Assembly: GCA_027021145.1 (NCBI GenBank)
Contig: JALUUX010000085.1
Location: forward strand, 1-6,823
DNA: 6,823 nucleotides
From: Candidatus Shapirobacteria bacterium
Lineage (GTDB): Bacteria; Patescibacteriota; Microgenomatia; UBA12405; JAHJSD01
Reading direction: 5' to 3'
Every line of letters starts with the position of its first letter. The stretch's first letter is position 1. Positions 1 through 5,485 of this stretch are shown here, piece by piece. A program made the translations under genes and the position numbers. The notes beneath the pieces were generated by a model. That model was given only the letters and a program-made list of their open reading frames with translations, searched no databases and was not told where the DNA came from.

Positions 1-1888
1 CTTGAACCTCTCGATCCAACTGGGCCATATATTGATTAGCGACCGTCAAACTAAGCCGGTATTTGCGGGCCTCAGAAAGAATCTTGATAAATGACTTGGT
101 AGCAAAATTCTGAAACTCATCAACAAAAAGATAAAACGGCTTTCTTTCCGCTTCCGGCAGAAAGACCCGATTCATTGCCGCCAGCTGGATTTGAGTGATA
201 ATCATCGCTCCCAGCAAAGCCGAGTTATCCTCACCAATTTTTCCCTGCGACAGATCGCAAAGCAAAATTTTGCCCTGGTTCATAATTTCTTCAATCCTGA
301 CTTTGGATTTAGGCCAGGCAATAATTTTTCTGATTAAAGGCGAGGAGACAAATTGGCCGACTTTATTAAGAATGGGGGCAATGGCCTCTTGTCTTTGTTT
401 TTCACTCCAGGCGGCAAACTCTTTTTGCCAAAACCGCTTAAGGGTCTGATCAGTCAGCTGATCAATAATTTTTTGCCGAAAACCCTTTTCGGTTAAAACG
501 CGAATTACATCAGCTAAAGTAGTATTTTCCACCGATGTTAAGGTTAAAAGAGTGTTGCGGAGAATATGCTCCAAGCGCGGTCCCCAAGAGTGAGCATAAA
601 GCTTGTGAAAAATGGAAACAATACCCGAGGCGACCAGTTCCCTTTGCGCCGGATTAGTCACCTCCAGGGGGTTTAAAGGATAAGTATACTCCGGATCAGC
701 CGGATTAAAGTAACAGACATCGTTAATTCGGTGACGGGGAATATAGTTAAGCAGAATTTGGACTAGATCGCCATGAGGATCAACCACCGCCACTCCTTCG
801 CCCTTGCGAATATCCTCAATGGCCATGTTGGCAATCAGAGTAGACTTGCCGGTGCCGGTTTTACCAATGATATATATGTGTCGCTGGCGATCGGGCCGTT
901 TAATCCCAAAAGTAGTCAGTTGATTTTTAAACTCAGTTTTGCCCAAAAAAGTGATCTGTTGTTTTTCCTCTTTAGTTAATCCGATAGCGACTGGAAGGTT
1001 GTCTGGCGGCTCGGCCCGAATTTGCCGGCCCCAAGCGATATTGGGTAAGTTAATCTGTCGACTGGGCAAATGCCAAAGCGAGGCAATTTCCGCCAGATTG
1101 AAAATTTGGCCGACTCCTCGTGGTTGCCGGCGCCAAATGGCCTCAAGGAGTTTATTTTTGCCAAAAAGACCAGGCGATTTTTTCACCAAAGCATTGCCCG
1201 AAGGATCGGTATAAATGCCAAATGAGCCCGCTAGGGCCTCAAGCGTCTCTGGTTTATTAGTCACCAGCCGAAGATAGGTTTTGAATCCTGGATGCTTGAT
1301 TTTGGCTTCGATTTGGGCTTTTTGCGGATGAGGCAGATAGTCGCCATTTTCCCGTTTGCCGCCACCGGTTTCGGCCAAGCGCCGAAAGCGGTCCTGCCAA
1401 CCTTTGGGTGCCGGCACCAACAGCAGCTGATAAAGAAAAAAGTGATTGGGGTCAGCGGCTTTAGCCATTGTTGCTAGAACCGAAGAAAGGGGGTCAGTCT
1501 GGCGAAACTGCTCACTAGTTTTTAAAGGCAGATACTCAGCCTTCACCAGCCCCAGTTGGGTAAAGTAAAGATTATGTTTGGAATTTGAAGCTTGGTGCTT
1601 GGAATTTGTTTGAAAATTGGAATTTGAAAATTGAAAATTTTCAATCACTGCTTCCTTAAACTGGGCCAAAAGCTGGGCCTTAAAAAAGGCCTCTTTTTCT
1701 TCTGGGACACCGACCAGAAAATAGATTTTCTGGTTGAGACAAACAATTTCCAGTGAATAAATTGTCGGTTTTTTTCTAAAAAAGGGGAGACTAAACTTTT
1801 GCCTTTCTACCAAATTGGCCAGTAGGGCATAAGTCGGCTCAATCGTCGCCTCATTTTCCTTGGGAACCTTAATCACCAGCAGCTGCAT
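1..1888 (-). CDS. VirD4/TraG/HerA-like type IV secretion (conjugation-type) ATPase, 3' end beyond window
   Basis: The reading frame is open without interruption from the ATG at 1888 to the left edge, giving 629 residues and no stop, so the C-terminus is missing. An N-terminal domain of about 330 residues (no recognised motif) precedes a RecA-like motor. The motor shows Walker A GKTGTGKS at residues 342-349, the strand VAVVDPHGDL at 366-375, PLNPLE at 404-409, and Walker B FYLFVDEFQNF around 585-595 with D590/E591. This set is typical of the DNA-binding ATPases related to VirD4/TraG coupling proteins and HerA that are widespread in Patescibacteria. The expected role is ATP-driven DNA or protein translocation at a cell-envelope channel, but no other secretion gene is visible to confirm it. 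Arginine codons are mainly CGN (15 of the first 17). The start is supported by an extended -10 ending 6 nt upstream. Residues about 83-105 are a repeat-derived insert. Family assignment is strong; the exact role is inferred. Confidence 0.85.
   Translation of the reverse strand, partial: MQLLVIKVPKENEATIEPTYALLANLVERQKFSLPFFRKKPTIYSLEIVCLNQKIYFLVGVPEEKEAFFKAQLLAQFKEAVIENFQFSNSNFQTNSKHQASNSKHNLYFTQLGLVKAEYLPLKTSEQFRQTDPLSSVLATMAKAADPNHFFLYQLLLVPAPKGWQDRFRRLAETGGGKRENGDYLPHPQKAQIEAKIKHPGFKTYLRLVTNKPETLEALAGSFGIYTDPSGNALVKKSPGLFGKNKLLEAIWRRQPRGVGQIFNLAEIASLWHLPSRQINLPNIAWGRQIRAEPPDNLPVAIGLTKEEKQQITFLGKTEFKNQLTTFGIKRPDRQRHIYIIGKTGTGKSTLIANMAIEDIRKGEGVAVVDPHGDLVQILLNYIPRHRINDVCYFNPADPEYTYPLNPLEVTNPAQRELVASGIVSIFHKLYAHSWGPRLEHILRNTLLTLTSVENTTLADVIRVLTEKGFRQKIIDQLTDQTLKRFWQKEFAAWSEKQRQEAIAPILNKVGQFVSSPLIRKIIAWPKSKVRIEEIMNQGKILLCDLSQGKIGEDNSALLGAMIITQIQLAAMNRVFLPEAERKPFYLFVDEFQNFATKSFIKILSEARKYRLSLTVANQYMAQLDREVQ
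1577..1639. repeat. Degenerate AATTTG/AAATTG simple-repeat tract inside the ATPase gene
   Basis: The plus strand carries repeated units such as TTGGAATTTG, TTGGTGCTTGG, TTGGAATTTGTTTG and AAATTGGAATTTGAAAATTG. On the coding (minus) strand they read as AATTCCAA/AATTTTCAA-like units. They encode a low-complexity Asn/Ser/Phe/Gln/Lys segment (residues about 83-105, with NFQFSNSNFQ followed by NSKHQASNSKHN). The ATPase frame is preserved through the tract. Tracts of this kind are, from memory, more usual between genes in such genomes; here it seems to have expanded or inserted inside a surface loop. Confidence 0.6.
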
Positions 1889-1894
1889 AAGATT

Positions 1895-1903
1895 ATTCTA
1901 GCA
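1895..1903 (-). promoter_or_regulatory. Extended -10 promoter for the type IV ATPase gene (leaderless start)
   Basis: On the minus strand the sequence reads TGC-TAGAAT, an extended -10 (TGnTATAAT type) with one mismatch in the hexamer. It is followed by exactly six bases and then the ATG at 1888. Transcription would begin at or next to the A of ATG, giving a leaderless mRNA. No good -35 is visible at 16-18 bp, which fits an extended -10 promoter. No Shine-Dalgarno sequence precedes the start. Confidence 0.55.
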
Positions 1904-1921
1904 GATCCCAATTTTTGAGAA

Positions 1922-1955
1922 CACACCGGGTGTGTCCTAGGTACGCCACACCGGG
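1922..1955. repeat. 34-bp hairpin-forming repeat, copy 1
   Basis: This 34-bp block is identical to the one at 3341-3374. It opens with CACACCGGGTGTG, itself an inverted repeat (CACAC/GTGTG), has CCTAGG near its centre and ends with a direct repeat of CACACCGGG. The middle GGTGTG can pair either with the CACACC before it or with the one after it, so two exclusive hairpins are possible. After three mismatched bases both copies continue with CTATAAG (to 1965 here). Copy 1 lies between the divergent type IV ATPase and BrnTA operons, 34 bp upstream of the ATPase start. Its function is unknown: a REP-like element, a regulator site or a recombination site are all possible. Confidence 0.85.
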
Positions 1956-2006
1956 ATCCTATAAGTATCTGGCAAATGAAATTTTTTCTTTCTAAACCAT
2001 CGGCTG

Positions 2007-2035
2007 TTGACAAAATAATTTCTGTCCATTACTAT
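2007..2035 (+). promoter_or_regulatory. Sigma-70-type promoter of the BrnTA operon
   Basis: A perfect -35 TTGACA (2007-2012) is followed by a 17-bp spacer and the -10 TACTAT (2030-2035, one mismatch from TATAAT). The predicted transcription start is about 2042-2045, at the ATG chosen for BrnT (2045), so the transcript would be leaderless. The -10 lies in the centre of the inverted repeat at 2021-2045, so a repressor bound there would block RNA polymerase. Confidence 0.7.
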
Positions 2036-2045
2036 TATGGACAGA
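2021..2045. promoter_or_regulatory. Candidate BrnA operator: 9-bp perfect inverted repeat over the -10
   Basis: TCTGTCCAT (2021-2029) and ATGGACAGA (2037-2045) are perfect inverted repeats separated by 7 bp. The spacer starts with most of the -10 hexamer, and the right arm ends on the first base of the BrnT start codon. BrnA-type ribbon-helix-helix antitoxins are known to repress their own operons through palindromic operators, so this is the obvious site for BrnA or the BrnTA complex. Confidence 0.65.
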
Positions 2046-2365
2046 TGGGGCGGAAGAGAATTAGTTTTTCTCAAATTAAAGGGTTTGACTGGGATAAGGG
2101 CAATATTGATAAAAATTGGCGCCAGCATCGGGTCACTAATAAAGAAGCCGAGGAGGTATTTTCAAATCAGCCATTGCTGATAGCAGAAGACGAGAAGCAT
2201 TCGCAAGTAGAACAACGGTTTGTGGCTTTGGGGAGGACTAATAGTAATCGCTATCTTTTTATCGCTTTTACCATTCGAGACGAGAAAATTAGAATTATCT
2301 CGGCCCGGGATCAGGGCCGAAAAGAAAGGAGGGAGTATGAAAAAGCGCTTAAAACCAATTCCTAG
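2045..2365 (+). CDS. brnT: BrnT family toxin (RelE-fold ribonuclease)
   Basis: This 106-residue protein carries the BrnT family pattern: FDWDKGNIDKN at residues 14-24, HRVTNKEAEEVF at 28-39, ALGRTNSNRYLFIAFT at 61-76, and the C-terminal signature IRIISARDQGRKERREYEK at 82-100. BrnT toxins are RelE-fold ribonucleases that stop growth by cleaving RNA and are neutralised by BrnA. The frame also opens at ATG 1976 (129 aa), but that start lies upstream of the promoter and operator and would add 23 residues unlike the family. ATG 2045 leaves a short extension of about 10 residues and coincides with the predicted transcription start. The gene is first in a two-gene operon and overlaps brnA by 29 bp. 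Its final residues differ in frame from BrnA, so the overlap is genuine. Confidence 0.85.
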   Translation: MGRKRISFSQIKGFDWDKGNIDKNWRQHRVTNKEAEEVFSNQPLLIAEDEKHSQVEQRFVALGRTNSNRYLFIAFTIRDEKIRIISARDQGRKERREYEKALKTNS

Positions 2366-2615
2366 GTTTAAAAACGAAGACGAAGAAAGGGGGTTTTGGG
2401 CTACTCACGATAGTACTGATTATGTTGATTGGTCAAAGGCGGCTTTGGCTACTTTTCCCAATCTCAAGCCTTCCACCAAGAAAATTTCCATTCGCCTGCC
2501 CGAATGGCTTCTGGAGCGACTCAAGCAGTTAGCCAACAAGCGCGATGTCCCTTACCAATCACTGATGAAAATCTTCCTGGCTGAGCGAGTTGAACAAGAA
2601 CTGTCAGCCCATTAA
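2337..2615 (+). CDS. brnA: BrnA/CopG-type ribbon-helix-helix antitoxin
   Basis: This 92-residue protein has the CopG-antitoxin layout: an N-terminal toxin-binding segment with FKNEDEERGFWATHDSTDYVDW (two pieces, residues 11-32), then NLKPSTKKISIRLPEWLLERL (42-62). That holds the DNA-binding beta strand (about 49-54) and the first helix; KRDVPYQSLMKIFLAERV (68-85) forms the second helix. It should bind BrnT and repress the operon at 2021-2045. The start at 2337 is fixed by a strong AAAGGAGGG ribosome site four to five bases upstream, inside brnT. The reading frame is open further upstream to 2220, but that part is only the overlap with brnT. Toxin-first order is usual for BrnTA. Confidence 0.87.
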   Translation: MKKRLKPIPRFKNEDEERGFWATHDSTDYVDWSKAALATFPNLKPSTKKISIRLPEWLLERLKQLANKRDVPYQSLMKIFLAERVEQELSAH

Positions 2616-2641
2616 GCCTGGTATTAATGCCAGCCCTGACA
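2602..2641 (+). terminator. Nested hairpin after brnA, possible terminator without U-tract
   Basis: An inner near-palindrome of 16 bp (CTGGTATT/AATGCCAG, 2618-2633, one G-T pair) begins 3 bp after the brnA stop. It is enclosed by TGTCAG (2602-2607) and CTGACA (2636-2641), which can extend the structure with a bulged region between. No T-run follows, so termination is only a guess; it may equally protect the 3' end of the brnTA mRNA. Confidence 0.35.
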
Positions 2642-2681
2642 CAACCAACTAAATCATCTCGGTTTTGGTGTCAAAAACGAA

Positions 2682-2709
2682 CTCTAAGCACAGTCGGCGC
2701 GTCTTAGAG
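2682..2709. repeat. 7-bp inverted repeat between the convergent brnA and PIN genes
   Basis: CTCTAAG (2682-2688) and CTTAGAG (2703-2709) can form a stem with a 14-nt GC-rich loop. The right arm overlaps the stop codon of the PIN pseudogene (2704-2706). It lies at the meeting point of convergent transcription units, where a bidirectional terminator would be expected. There is no T-run on either side, so the role is uncertain. Confidence 0.35.
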
Positions 2710-3023
2710 ATAATTTCTCATTTGTTTGAGGAATTCTGCCGGGGTAATGATTTTTATTCCTTGATACTCTCTCAATTTGAGTAAGTGTTGGTCGCCGCTA
2801 ACAATGAGGTCGGCTGCTTGATCAACTGCGGCTTCAATAAACTTGTTGTCTTCGGGATCGTCCTTGATCACCCTAATTGTTCTTTTAGGGCGACAAACTT
2901 GAGAAAAGATAAAAAAGCTGTTAATTTATCTTTTTGCCAGAGGTCGATTAATTTTGCTGGGGCACCTTTTGGGGAGATGAAACCACTGACTGAAACATTA
3001 GTATCCAAAACTACTTTGAGCAT
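2704..3023 (-). pseudogene. PIN-domain toxin (VapC-like, PF13470 type), frameshifted and internally deleted
   Basis: From ATG 3023 the minus strand reads MLKVVLDTNVSVSGF and APAKLIDLWQKDKLTAFL, a normal PIN N-terminus with the first catalytic Asp at residue 7. The frame then degenerates and stops at a TGA about 55 codons in. The C-terminal half is present in another frame: RTIRVIKDDPEDNKFIEAA, DLIVSGDQHLLKL, GIKIITPAEFLKQM, ending at TAA 2704-2706. The remnant spans 320 bp, not a multiple of three; PIN domains of this type are usually about 130-140 residues. Roughly 40 central residues, including an expected catalytic acidic position, are gone. The start overlaps the antitoxin by 13 bp, the normal operon layout. 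The toxin should be inactive. A sequencing error alone cannot explain the missing centre. Confidence 0.8.
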
Positions 3024-3283
3024 CTCACAGCGGTAATTGCTTTCTGAATATCCTTTTGTAATTTGGTTAAGGGGATATTTTTGTTTTTTTCTCTTTGGCT
3101 TCTGATTTTATCAAAAAGGGCATTTTGTAGCTTTTCAAGCCGTTGGTACTCTTCTATTCCTAACAAAACTGCAAATGGCCGCTTCATTTTCTTGATTAAA
3201 AACTTCTTTCCTCCGTAATAAGCTTGAGAAATGAGGTCAGAGAAATTATTCCGGGCTTGGACAACGCTAACTGATTGCAACAT
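3011..3283 (-). CDS. Phd/YefM-family antitoxin, now without a working toxin
   Basis: This 90-residue protein has the Phd/YefM N-terminal DNA-binding fold: SVSVVQARNNFSDLISQA (residues 4-21), then KKFLIKKMKRPFAVLLGIEEYQRLE (26-50, two pieces of the conserved beta-strand/helix region). A basic helical tail (51-90) would wrap the toxin. Such antitoxins dimerise, bind promoter palindromes and neutralise their partner. The partner here is the disrupted PIN gene that begins inside its last codons, so this is an orphan antitoxin. Its own frame is intact. The start at 3283 is 9 bp from a good -10, with no Shine-Dalgarno sequence, implying a leaderless or nearly leaderless mRNA. It could still repress its promoter or neutralise related toxins elsewhere. 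Confidence 0.8.
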   Translation of the reverse strand: MLQSVSVVQARNNFSDLISQAYYGGKKFLIKKMKRPFAVLLGIEEYQRLEKLQNALFDKIRSQREKNKNIPLTKLQKDIQKAITAVRCSK

Positions 3284-3292
3284 GATAAGTTG

Positions 3293-3321
3293 ATGATATA
3301 ACAGAGTAGACAGTTTGTCAA
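3293..3321 (-). promoter_or_regulatory. Promoter of the Phd-PIN operon
   Basis: On the minus strand TTGACA (3321-3316) is followed by 17 bp and TATCAT (3298-3293), one mismatch from consensus. The predicted start of transcription is 0-3 nt from the ATG at 3283. The -35 lies within the 10-mer ATTTGACAAA (plus strand TTTGTCAAAT, 3314-3323), which recurs near the two ATPase promoters. TATCAT is repeated just upstream of the start codon (TTATCATG), a possible antitoxin contact. Confidence 0.65.
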
Positions 3322-3340
3322 ATCTTTACAGTTTTTCTTC

Positions 3341-3374
3341 CACACCGGGTGTGTCCTAGGTACGCCACACCGGG
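3341..3374. repeat. 34-bp hairpin-forming repeat, copy 2
   Basis: It is identical over 34 bp to 1922-1955 and in the same orientation, followed after three mismatches by the same CTATAAG (to 3384). It sits in the gap between the Phd promoter and the ATPase stop codon at 3386, so it could serve as the 3' hairpin of the ATPase mRNA. There is no T-run. Copy 1 has no gene ending beside it, so termination cannot be its general role. Confidence 0.85.
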
Positions 3375-3385
3375 GGTCTATAAGA

Positions 3386-4600
3386 TTAGTAAATTTCCCA
3401 AAGATTTTTTACTGGAAGCGGGCCTACTTGTTTTGCTTCTGTTTCCCAGCCAATTAGTTGCAATTTGATCTGGGGATATTTCTTTTGAAAATATTGATAA
3501 GGTCTTAGTCTTACTCTTTGGGGATTAAGTTTGACTTCAAAGGCCTGGCTTTCATTAACAACAAAATCAACTTCTTGTTGATTAGTAGTGCGCCAAAACC
3601 GGATTACTTCCAAAGAATAATTTTCTAACAGTTGGCGAAAGACGGCATTTTCCAGCAAAATTCCCTGATCAGGCCGAAGGGGAAAAGGATTTAGGTTGCG
3701 CACCAGAAAATTGCGCAGCCCAAGATCAAAAAAGTAAACTTTGGGCATCTTGGTCAGCTCTTTTCTTAAGTTGCGAGAAAAAGGTCGAATTAAAGCCAGA
3801 TGAAAGGACTTTTGCATCAACAACAAGTAATTTTCAATCATTGTTTTTGAAACTCCCAAAGTGCTAGCTAATTCAGATAGGTTTACCAGTTGACCTACTT
3901 GAGAGGCAAGAAGGCGAAAGAGACGGTAAAAGGTTTCCTCATCCCTGATTCGAGCCTCAAAGACATCTTTTTTAATGTAAGAATAAGCAATATCAGTCAA
4001 AACTGCCTCTTTTTCTTCAGCCGGAGCAAGAACCACTCGGGGATAGCCGCCAAAAACTAGATATTCGTGAAAGTAAATATTGAGCGTCTCTTGCTCGCTT
4101 AAACTCAATTGGGAAAAGTCTTTTTGACTTAAGCTAGTTTTCCCCCTAAAGCGGAGAAATTCTCGAAATGAAAGAGGATAGAGGGTAAAAATTCTTTTTC
4201 TTCCTACCAAAGAATCGCGGAATTTTCGATCCAACCAAAAGGCTGAGGAGCCAGAAGCAATAATTTTGATTTGGCCTTGATACTGATCGTAAAAGTATTT
4301 TAAGAAATTGGTAGGCCGTTTTAGGTATTGAATCTCATCCATCAGCACAAAAACCCGTTTTTTTGAAGGAAAAGGGAAAATTTGGAGTAAGTTTTTGGGC
4401 GATTGGTTAAGCAGTTGAAGATAGTCCGGGTCCTCAAGGGTCAAAAAAAAGCAAGTTTGGCCCTTTTCTTTAATAATTGCTTCCAGTTGGCGAAGGATTG
4501 TCGTTTTTCCTGTCTGCCGAGCGCCAACAAGCAAAAGAACTTCTGGAACATCCAGATAGCCGATCAACTTTTCGGTTAAATCGCGTTTTATCCCAATCAT
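3386..4600 (-). CDS. AAA_14/DUF4143 family ATPase with C-terminal nuclease-like fold
   Basis: From ATG 4600 the protein has 404 residues. The P-loop is GARQTGKTT (26-34), Walker B is VFVLMDEIQYL (84-94, D88/E89), and the GSS sensor-like motif is at 117-119. A winged-helix-like segment (LSELASTLGVSKTMIENYL, about 241-259) follows. The C-terminal DUF4143 part has EVDFVV (343-348) and FEVK (354-357), spaced like the PD-(D/E)xK fold. These ATPases are abundant in archaea and Patescibacteria; their substrate is not established, though the fold suggests DNA-linked work. The frame extends to ATG 4627 (413 aa), but that start lies inside the promoter spacer. ATG 4600 sits exactly six bases after a consensus -10 and gives a leaderless mRNA. 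The gene is divergent from the Phd/RelE pair and appears intact. Confidence 0.87.
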   Translation of the reverse strand: MIGIKRDLTEKLIGYLDVPEVLLLVGARQTGKTTILRQLEAIIKEKGQTCFFLTLEDPDYLQLLNQSPKNLLQIFPFPSKKRVFVLMDEIQYLKRPTNFLKYFYDQYQGQIKIIASGSSAFWLDRKFRDSLVGRKRIFTLYPLSFREFLRFRGKTSLSQKDFSQLSLSEQETLNIYFHEYLVFGGYPRVVLAPAEEKEAVLTDIAYSYIKKDVFEARIRDEETFYRLFRLLASQVGQLVNLSELASTLGVSKTMIENYLLLMQKSFHLALIRPFSRNLRKELTKMPKVYFFDLGLRNFLVRNLNPFPLRPDQGILLENAVFRQLLENYSLEVIRFWRTTNQQEVDFVVNESQAFEVKLNPQRVRLRPYQYFQKKYPQIKLQLIGWETEAKQVGPLPVKNLWEIY

Positions 4601-4606
4601 AAATTC

Positions 4607-4634
4607 ATTATATCCGATTTTTGTCATTTGTCAA
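4607..4634 (-). promoter_or_regulatory. Consensus promoter of the DUF4143 ATPase gene, with -35 inside a palindrome
   Basis: On the minus strand TTGACA (4634-4629), a 16-bp spacer and TATAAT (4612-4607) are both perfect hexamers. Six bases separate the -10 from ATG 4600, so transcription should start at the A of ATG. The -35 lies in the 13-bp palindrome CATTTGACAAATG (4637-4625), and TGACAAA is tandemly repeated across it. Further upstream CAAATG and CATTTG form another inverted pair. A repressor site is likely. Confidence 0.75.
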
Positions 4635-4672
4635 ATGAAATTTTTCCATTTGTCTAAATTATCTCGGCTTCA

Positions 4673-4696
4673 GTTCGATGATTCGAATCATTGAAC
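4673..4696. promoter_or_regulatory. 24-bp palindrome between divergent ATPase and TA promoters
   Basis: The centre ATGATTCGAATCAT is a perfect 14-bp palindrome. Adding the flanks GTTCG on the left and TGAAC on the right extends it to 24 bp with one mismatched pair (4677/4692). It ends 8 bp before the -35 of the TA operon and lies about 40 bp upstream of the ATPase -35. It may be an operator for the Phd-type antitoxin or a shared regulator of both operons. There is no T-run, which argues against a terminator. Confidence 0.6.
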
Positions 4697-4704
4697 CTTT
4701 TAGG

Positions 4705-4733
4705 TTGACACAATCTTTTGCCTGATTTATAAT
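4705..4733 (+). promoter_or_regulatory. Perfect consensus promoter of the Phd/RelE operon
   Basis: TTGACA (4705-4710), a 17-bp spacer and TATAAT (4728-4733) match the housekeeping sigma-factor consensus at all 12 positions. Transcription should start near 4740, giving a leader of about 27 nt before ATG 4767. That leader is A/T-rich and has no Shine-Dalgarno sequence, unlike both the leaderless starts and the SD-led starts elsewhere in the window. Confidence 0.75.
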
Positions 4734-4766
4734 TCTGTTAAACTACTATAAAGTTAGCATAAAACA

Positions 4767-5078
4767 ATGATAACTACTGATCTTTTTCAGCTACCTTTTG
4801 TTGGTGCTTATGAGCTGCGGGCTAAATTGCCGACTCTTTTAGCTCGGCTACAAAAGGAGGGAAACCAGTTAGTGGTTACCCAAAAAGGAAAGCCCAAAGG
4901 AGTGCTTCTTTCGATCAAAGATTACTTGCGAATGAAGTTCTTAATCGAAGAACTAGAAGAGGCTTTAAGAGAGTTAGCCGACAAGCGGTATCTTAAACAA
5001 CTGCTTCAAGCCAGGCATGAAATTTTGACTGGTAAAGGAGAAAAAGCCGAGGATGTTTTTGCTCAGTTAGAGATCTAA
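4767..5078 (+). CDS. Phd/YefM-like antitoxin of a RelE-type pair
   Basis: This 103-residue protein has the Phd/YefM pattern VGAYELRAKLPTLLARLQKE (residues 12-31), LVVTQKGKPKGVLLSIKDYL (35-54) and then a long acidic/basic helix (55-85) that should clamp the toxin. The hydrophobic start FQLPFVGAYELR is typical of prevent-host-death antitoxins, in which this region binds operator DNA. The stop is 3 bp before the toxin start, so the two are an operon and probably translationally coupled. No ribosome site precedes ATG 4767, but no better in-frame start exists before the conserved VGAYELRAKL segment. The palindrome at 4673-4696 is a candidate operator. It differs clearly in sequence from the other Phd-type antitoxin at 3011-3283. 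Confidence 0.78.
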   Translation: MITTDLFQLPFVGAYELRAKLPTLLARLQKEGNQLVVTQKGKPKGVLLSIKDYLRMKFLIEELEEALRELADKRYLKQLLQARHEILTGKGEKAEDVFAQLEI

Positions 5079-5081
5079 TCA

Positions 5082-5339
5082 ATGTATCAGGCTGTTTTTT
5101 CCTCCAAAGCCAAAAAATCATTACGCCGGATTCCCAAAAAAGACCAAAGAAGAATCAAAAGAGCCATCTTGGCCCTAGAAAAGAACCCATTTTGCTTTGG
5201 CACGATCAAGCCTTCTGGTTTTCCTCTTGCGCAGTATCGCCACCGGGTAGGTAATTATCGGATTTTGTTTGACCTCTGGGAGGAGAAGGAGGTTTTGATG
5301 ATTTTGGATATCGAAAGACGCACTAGCACGACCTATTAA
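5082..5339 (+). CDS. RelE/ParE superfamily toxin
   Basis: This 85-residue basic protein fits the RelE fold: YQAVFSSKAKKSLRRIPKKD (residues 2-21) as first strand and helix, QRRIKRAILALEKNP (22-36), then YRHRVGNYRILFDLWEE (52-68) and ILDIERRTSTTY (74-85). R53/R55/R60, R79/R80 and the final Y85 fall where RelE ribonucleases keep their catalytic Arg and C-terminal Tyr. This suggests ribosome-dependent mRNA cleavage rather than ParE-like gyrase poisoning, though sequence alone does not settle it. Length is normal and the frame is intact. It lies 3 bp after its antitoxin with no strong ribosome site of its own, so translation is likely coupled. Confidence 0.82.
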   Translation: MYQAVFSSKAKKSLRRIPKKDQRRIKRAILALEKNPFCFGTIKPSGFPLAQYRHRVGNYRILFDLWEEKEVLMILDIERRTSTTY

Positions 5340-5356
5340 TCCAGTCCGTGCATTCC

Positions 5357-5376
5357 AACACCGGGAGTGAATTAGG
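5357..5376. repeat. Possible decayed relative of the 34-bp repeat
   Basis: ACACCGGG followed by AGTG and TTAGG aligns with the first 20 bp of copies 1 and 2 at 15 of 20 positions, in the same orientation. It lies 18 bp after the RelE toxin stop, again at a cassette border. The second half of the element is not recognisable. The match could be chance; the position is what makes it worth noting. Confidence 0.3.
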
Positions 5377-5389
5377 ATTGTCTTGTGTG

Positions 5390-5403
5390 CTCTTCTTCAA
5401 GAG
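5390..5403 (+). repeat. Small hairpin between the TA operon and the small-gene promoter
   Basis: CTCTT (5390-5394) and AAGAG (5399-5403) form a 5-bp stem with a CTTC loop. It is nested within a wider inverted pair, GATTGTC (5376-5382) and GACAATC (5417-5423), whose right arm covers most of the -35 of the next operon. With no T-run it is a weak terminator; the outer pair may be an operator. Confidence 0.3.
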
Positions 5404-5414
5404 GATTCAAAAAC

Positions 5415-5443
5415 TTGACAATCAGCCACTTTGGTTGTACTAT
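5415..5443 (+). promoter_or_regulatory. Promoter of the small-gene operon
   Basis: TTGACA (5415-5420), a 17-bp spacer and TACTAT (5438-5443, one mismatch) form a strong sigma-70-type promoter with the same -10 as brnTA. Transcription near 5450 leaves a leader of about 36 nt that contains an AAGGAGGAG ribosome site. This is therefore an ordinary leadered mRNA, unlike most operon heads in the window. Confidence 0.65.
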
Positions 5444-5485
5444 AGCCAATACTATCAGATATAAGTTTAAAGAAGGAGGAGAGAA

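Noticed and set aside
195..1477. Several short plus- and minus-strand ORFs in this interval
   Set aside because: They are shadows of the uninterrupted minus-strand type IV ATPase frame, whose translation carries clear Walker motifs.
1976..2044. Longer BrnT starting at ATG 1976
   Set aside because: The extra 23 codons cover the promoter and operator, have no ribosome site and do not resemble BrnT N-termini.
2704..3023. TGA read as glycine (code 25) rescuing the PIN frame
   Set aside because: Reading through the TGA gives sequence unlike PIN; the true C-terminus is in another frame and the central domain is missing.
2785..3036. 83-aa plus-strand ORF
   Set aside because: It is an antisense shadow of the PIN pseudogene and the end of the antitoxin; the minus strand carries the recognisable PIN motifs.
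1922..3374. CRISPR array or integron attC sites for the 34-bp repeats
   Set aside because: The two copies are about 1.4 kb apart rather than regularly spaced, and no attC core (RYYYAAC/GTTRRRY) or integrase is visible.
4601..4627. Longer ATPase starting at ATG 4627
   Set aside because: That ATG lies between the perfect -35 and -10 of the gene's own promoter, so it would not be in the transcript from that promoter.
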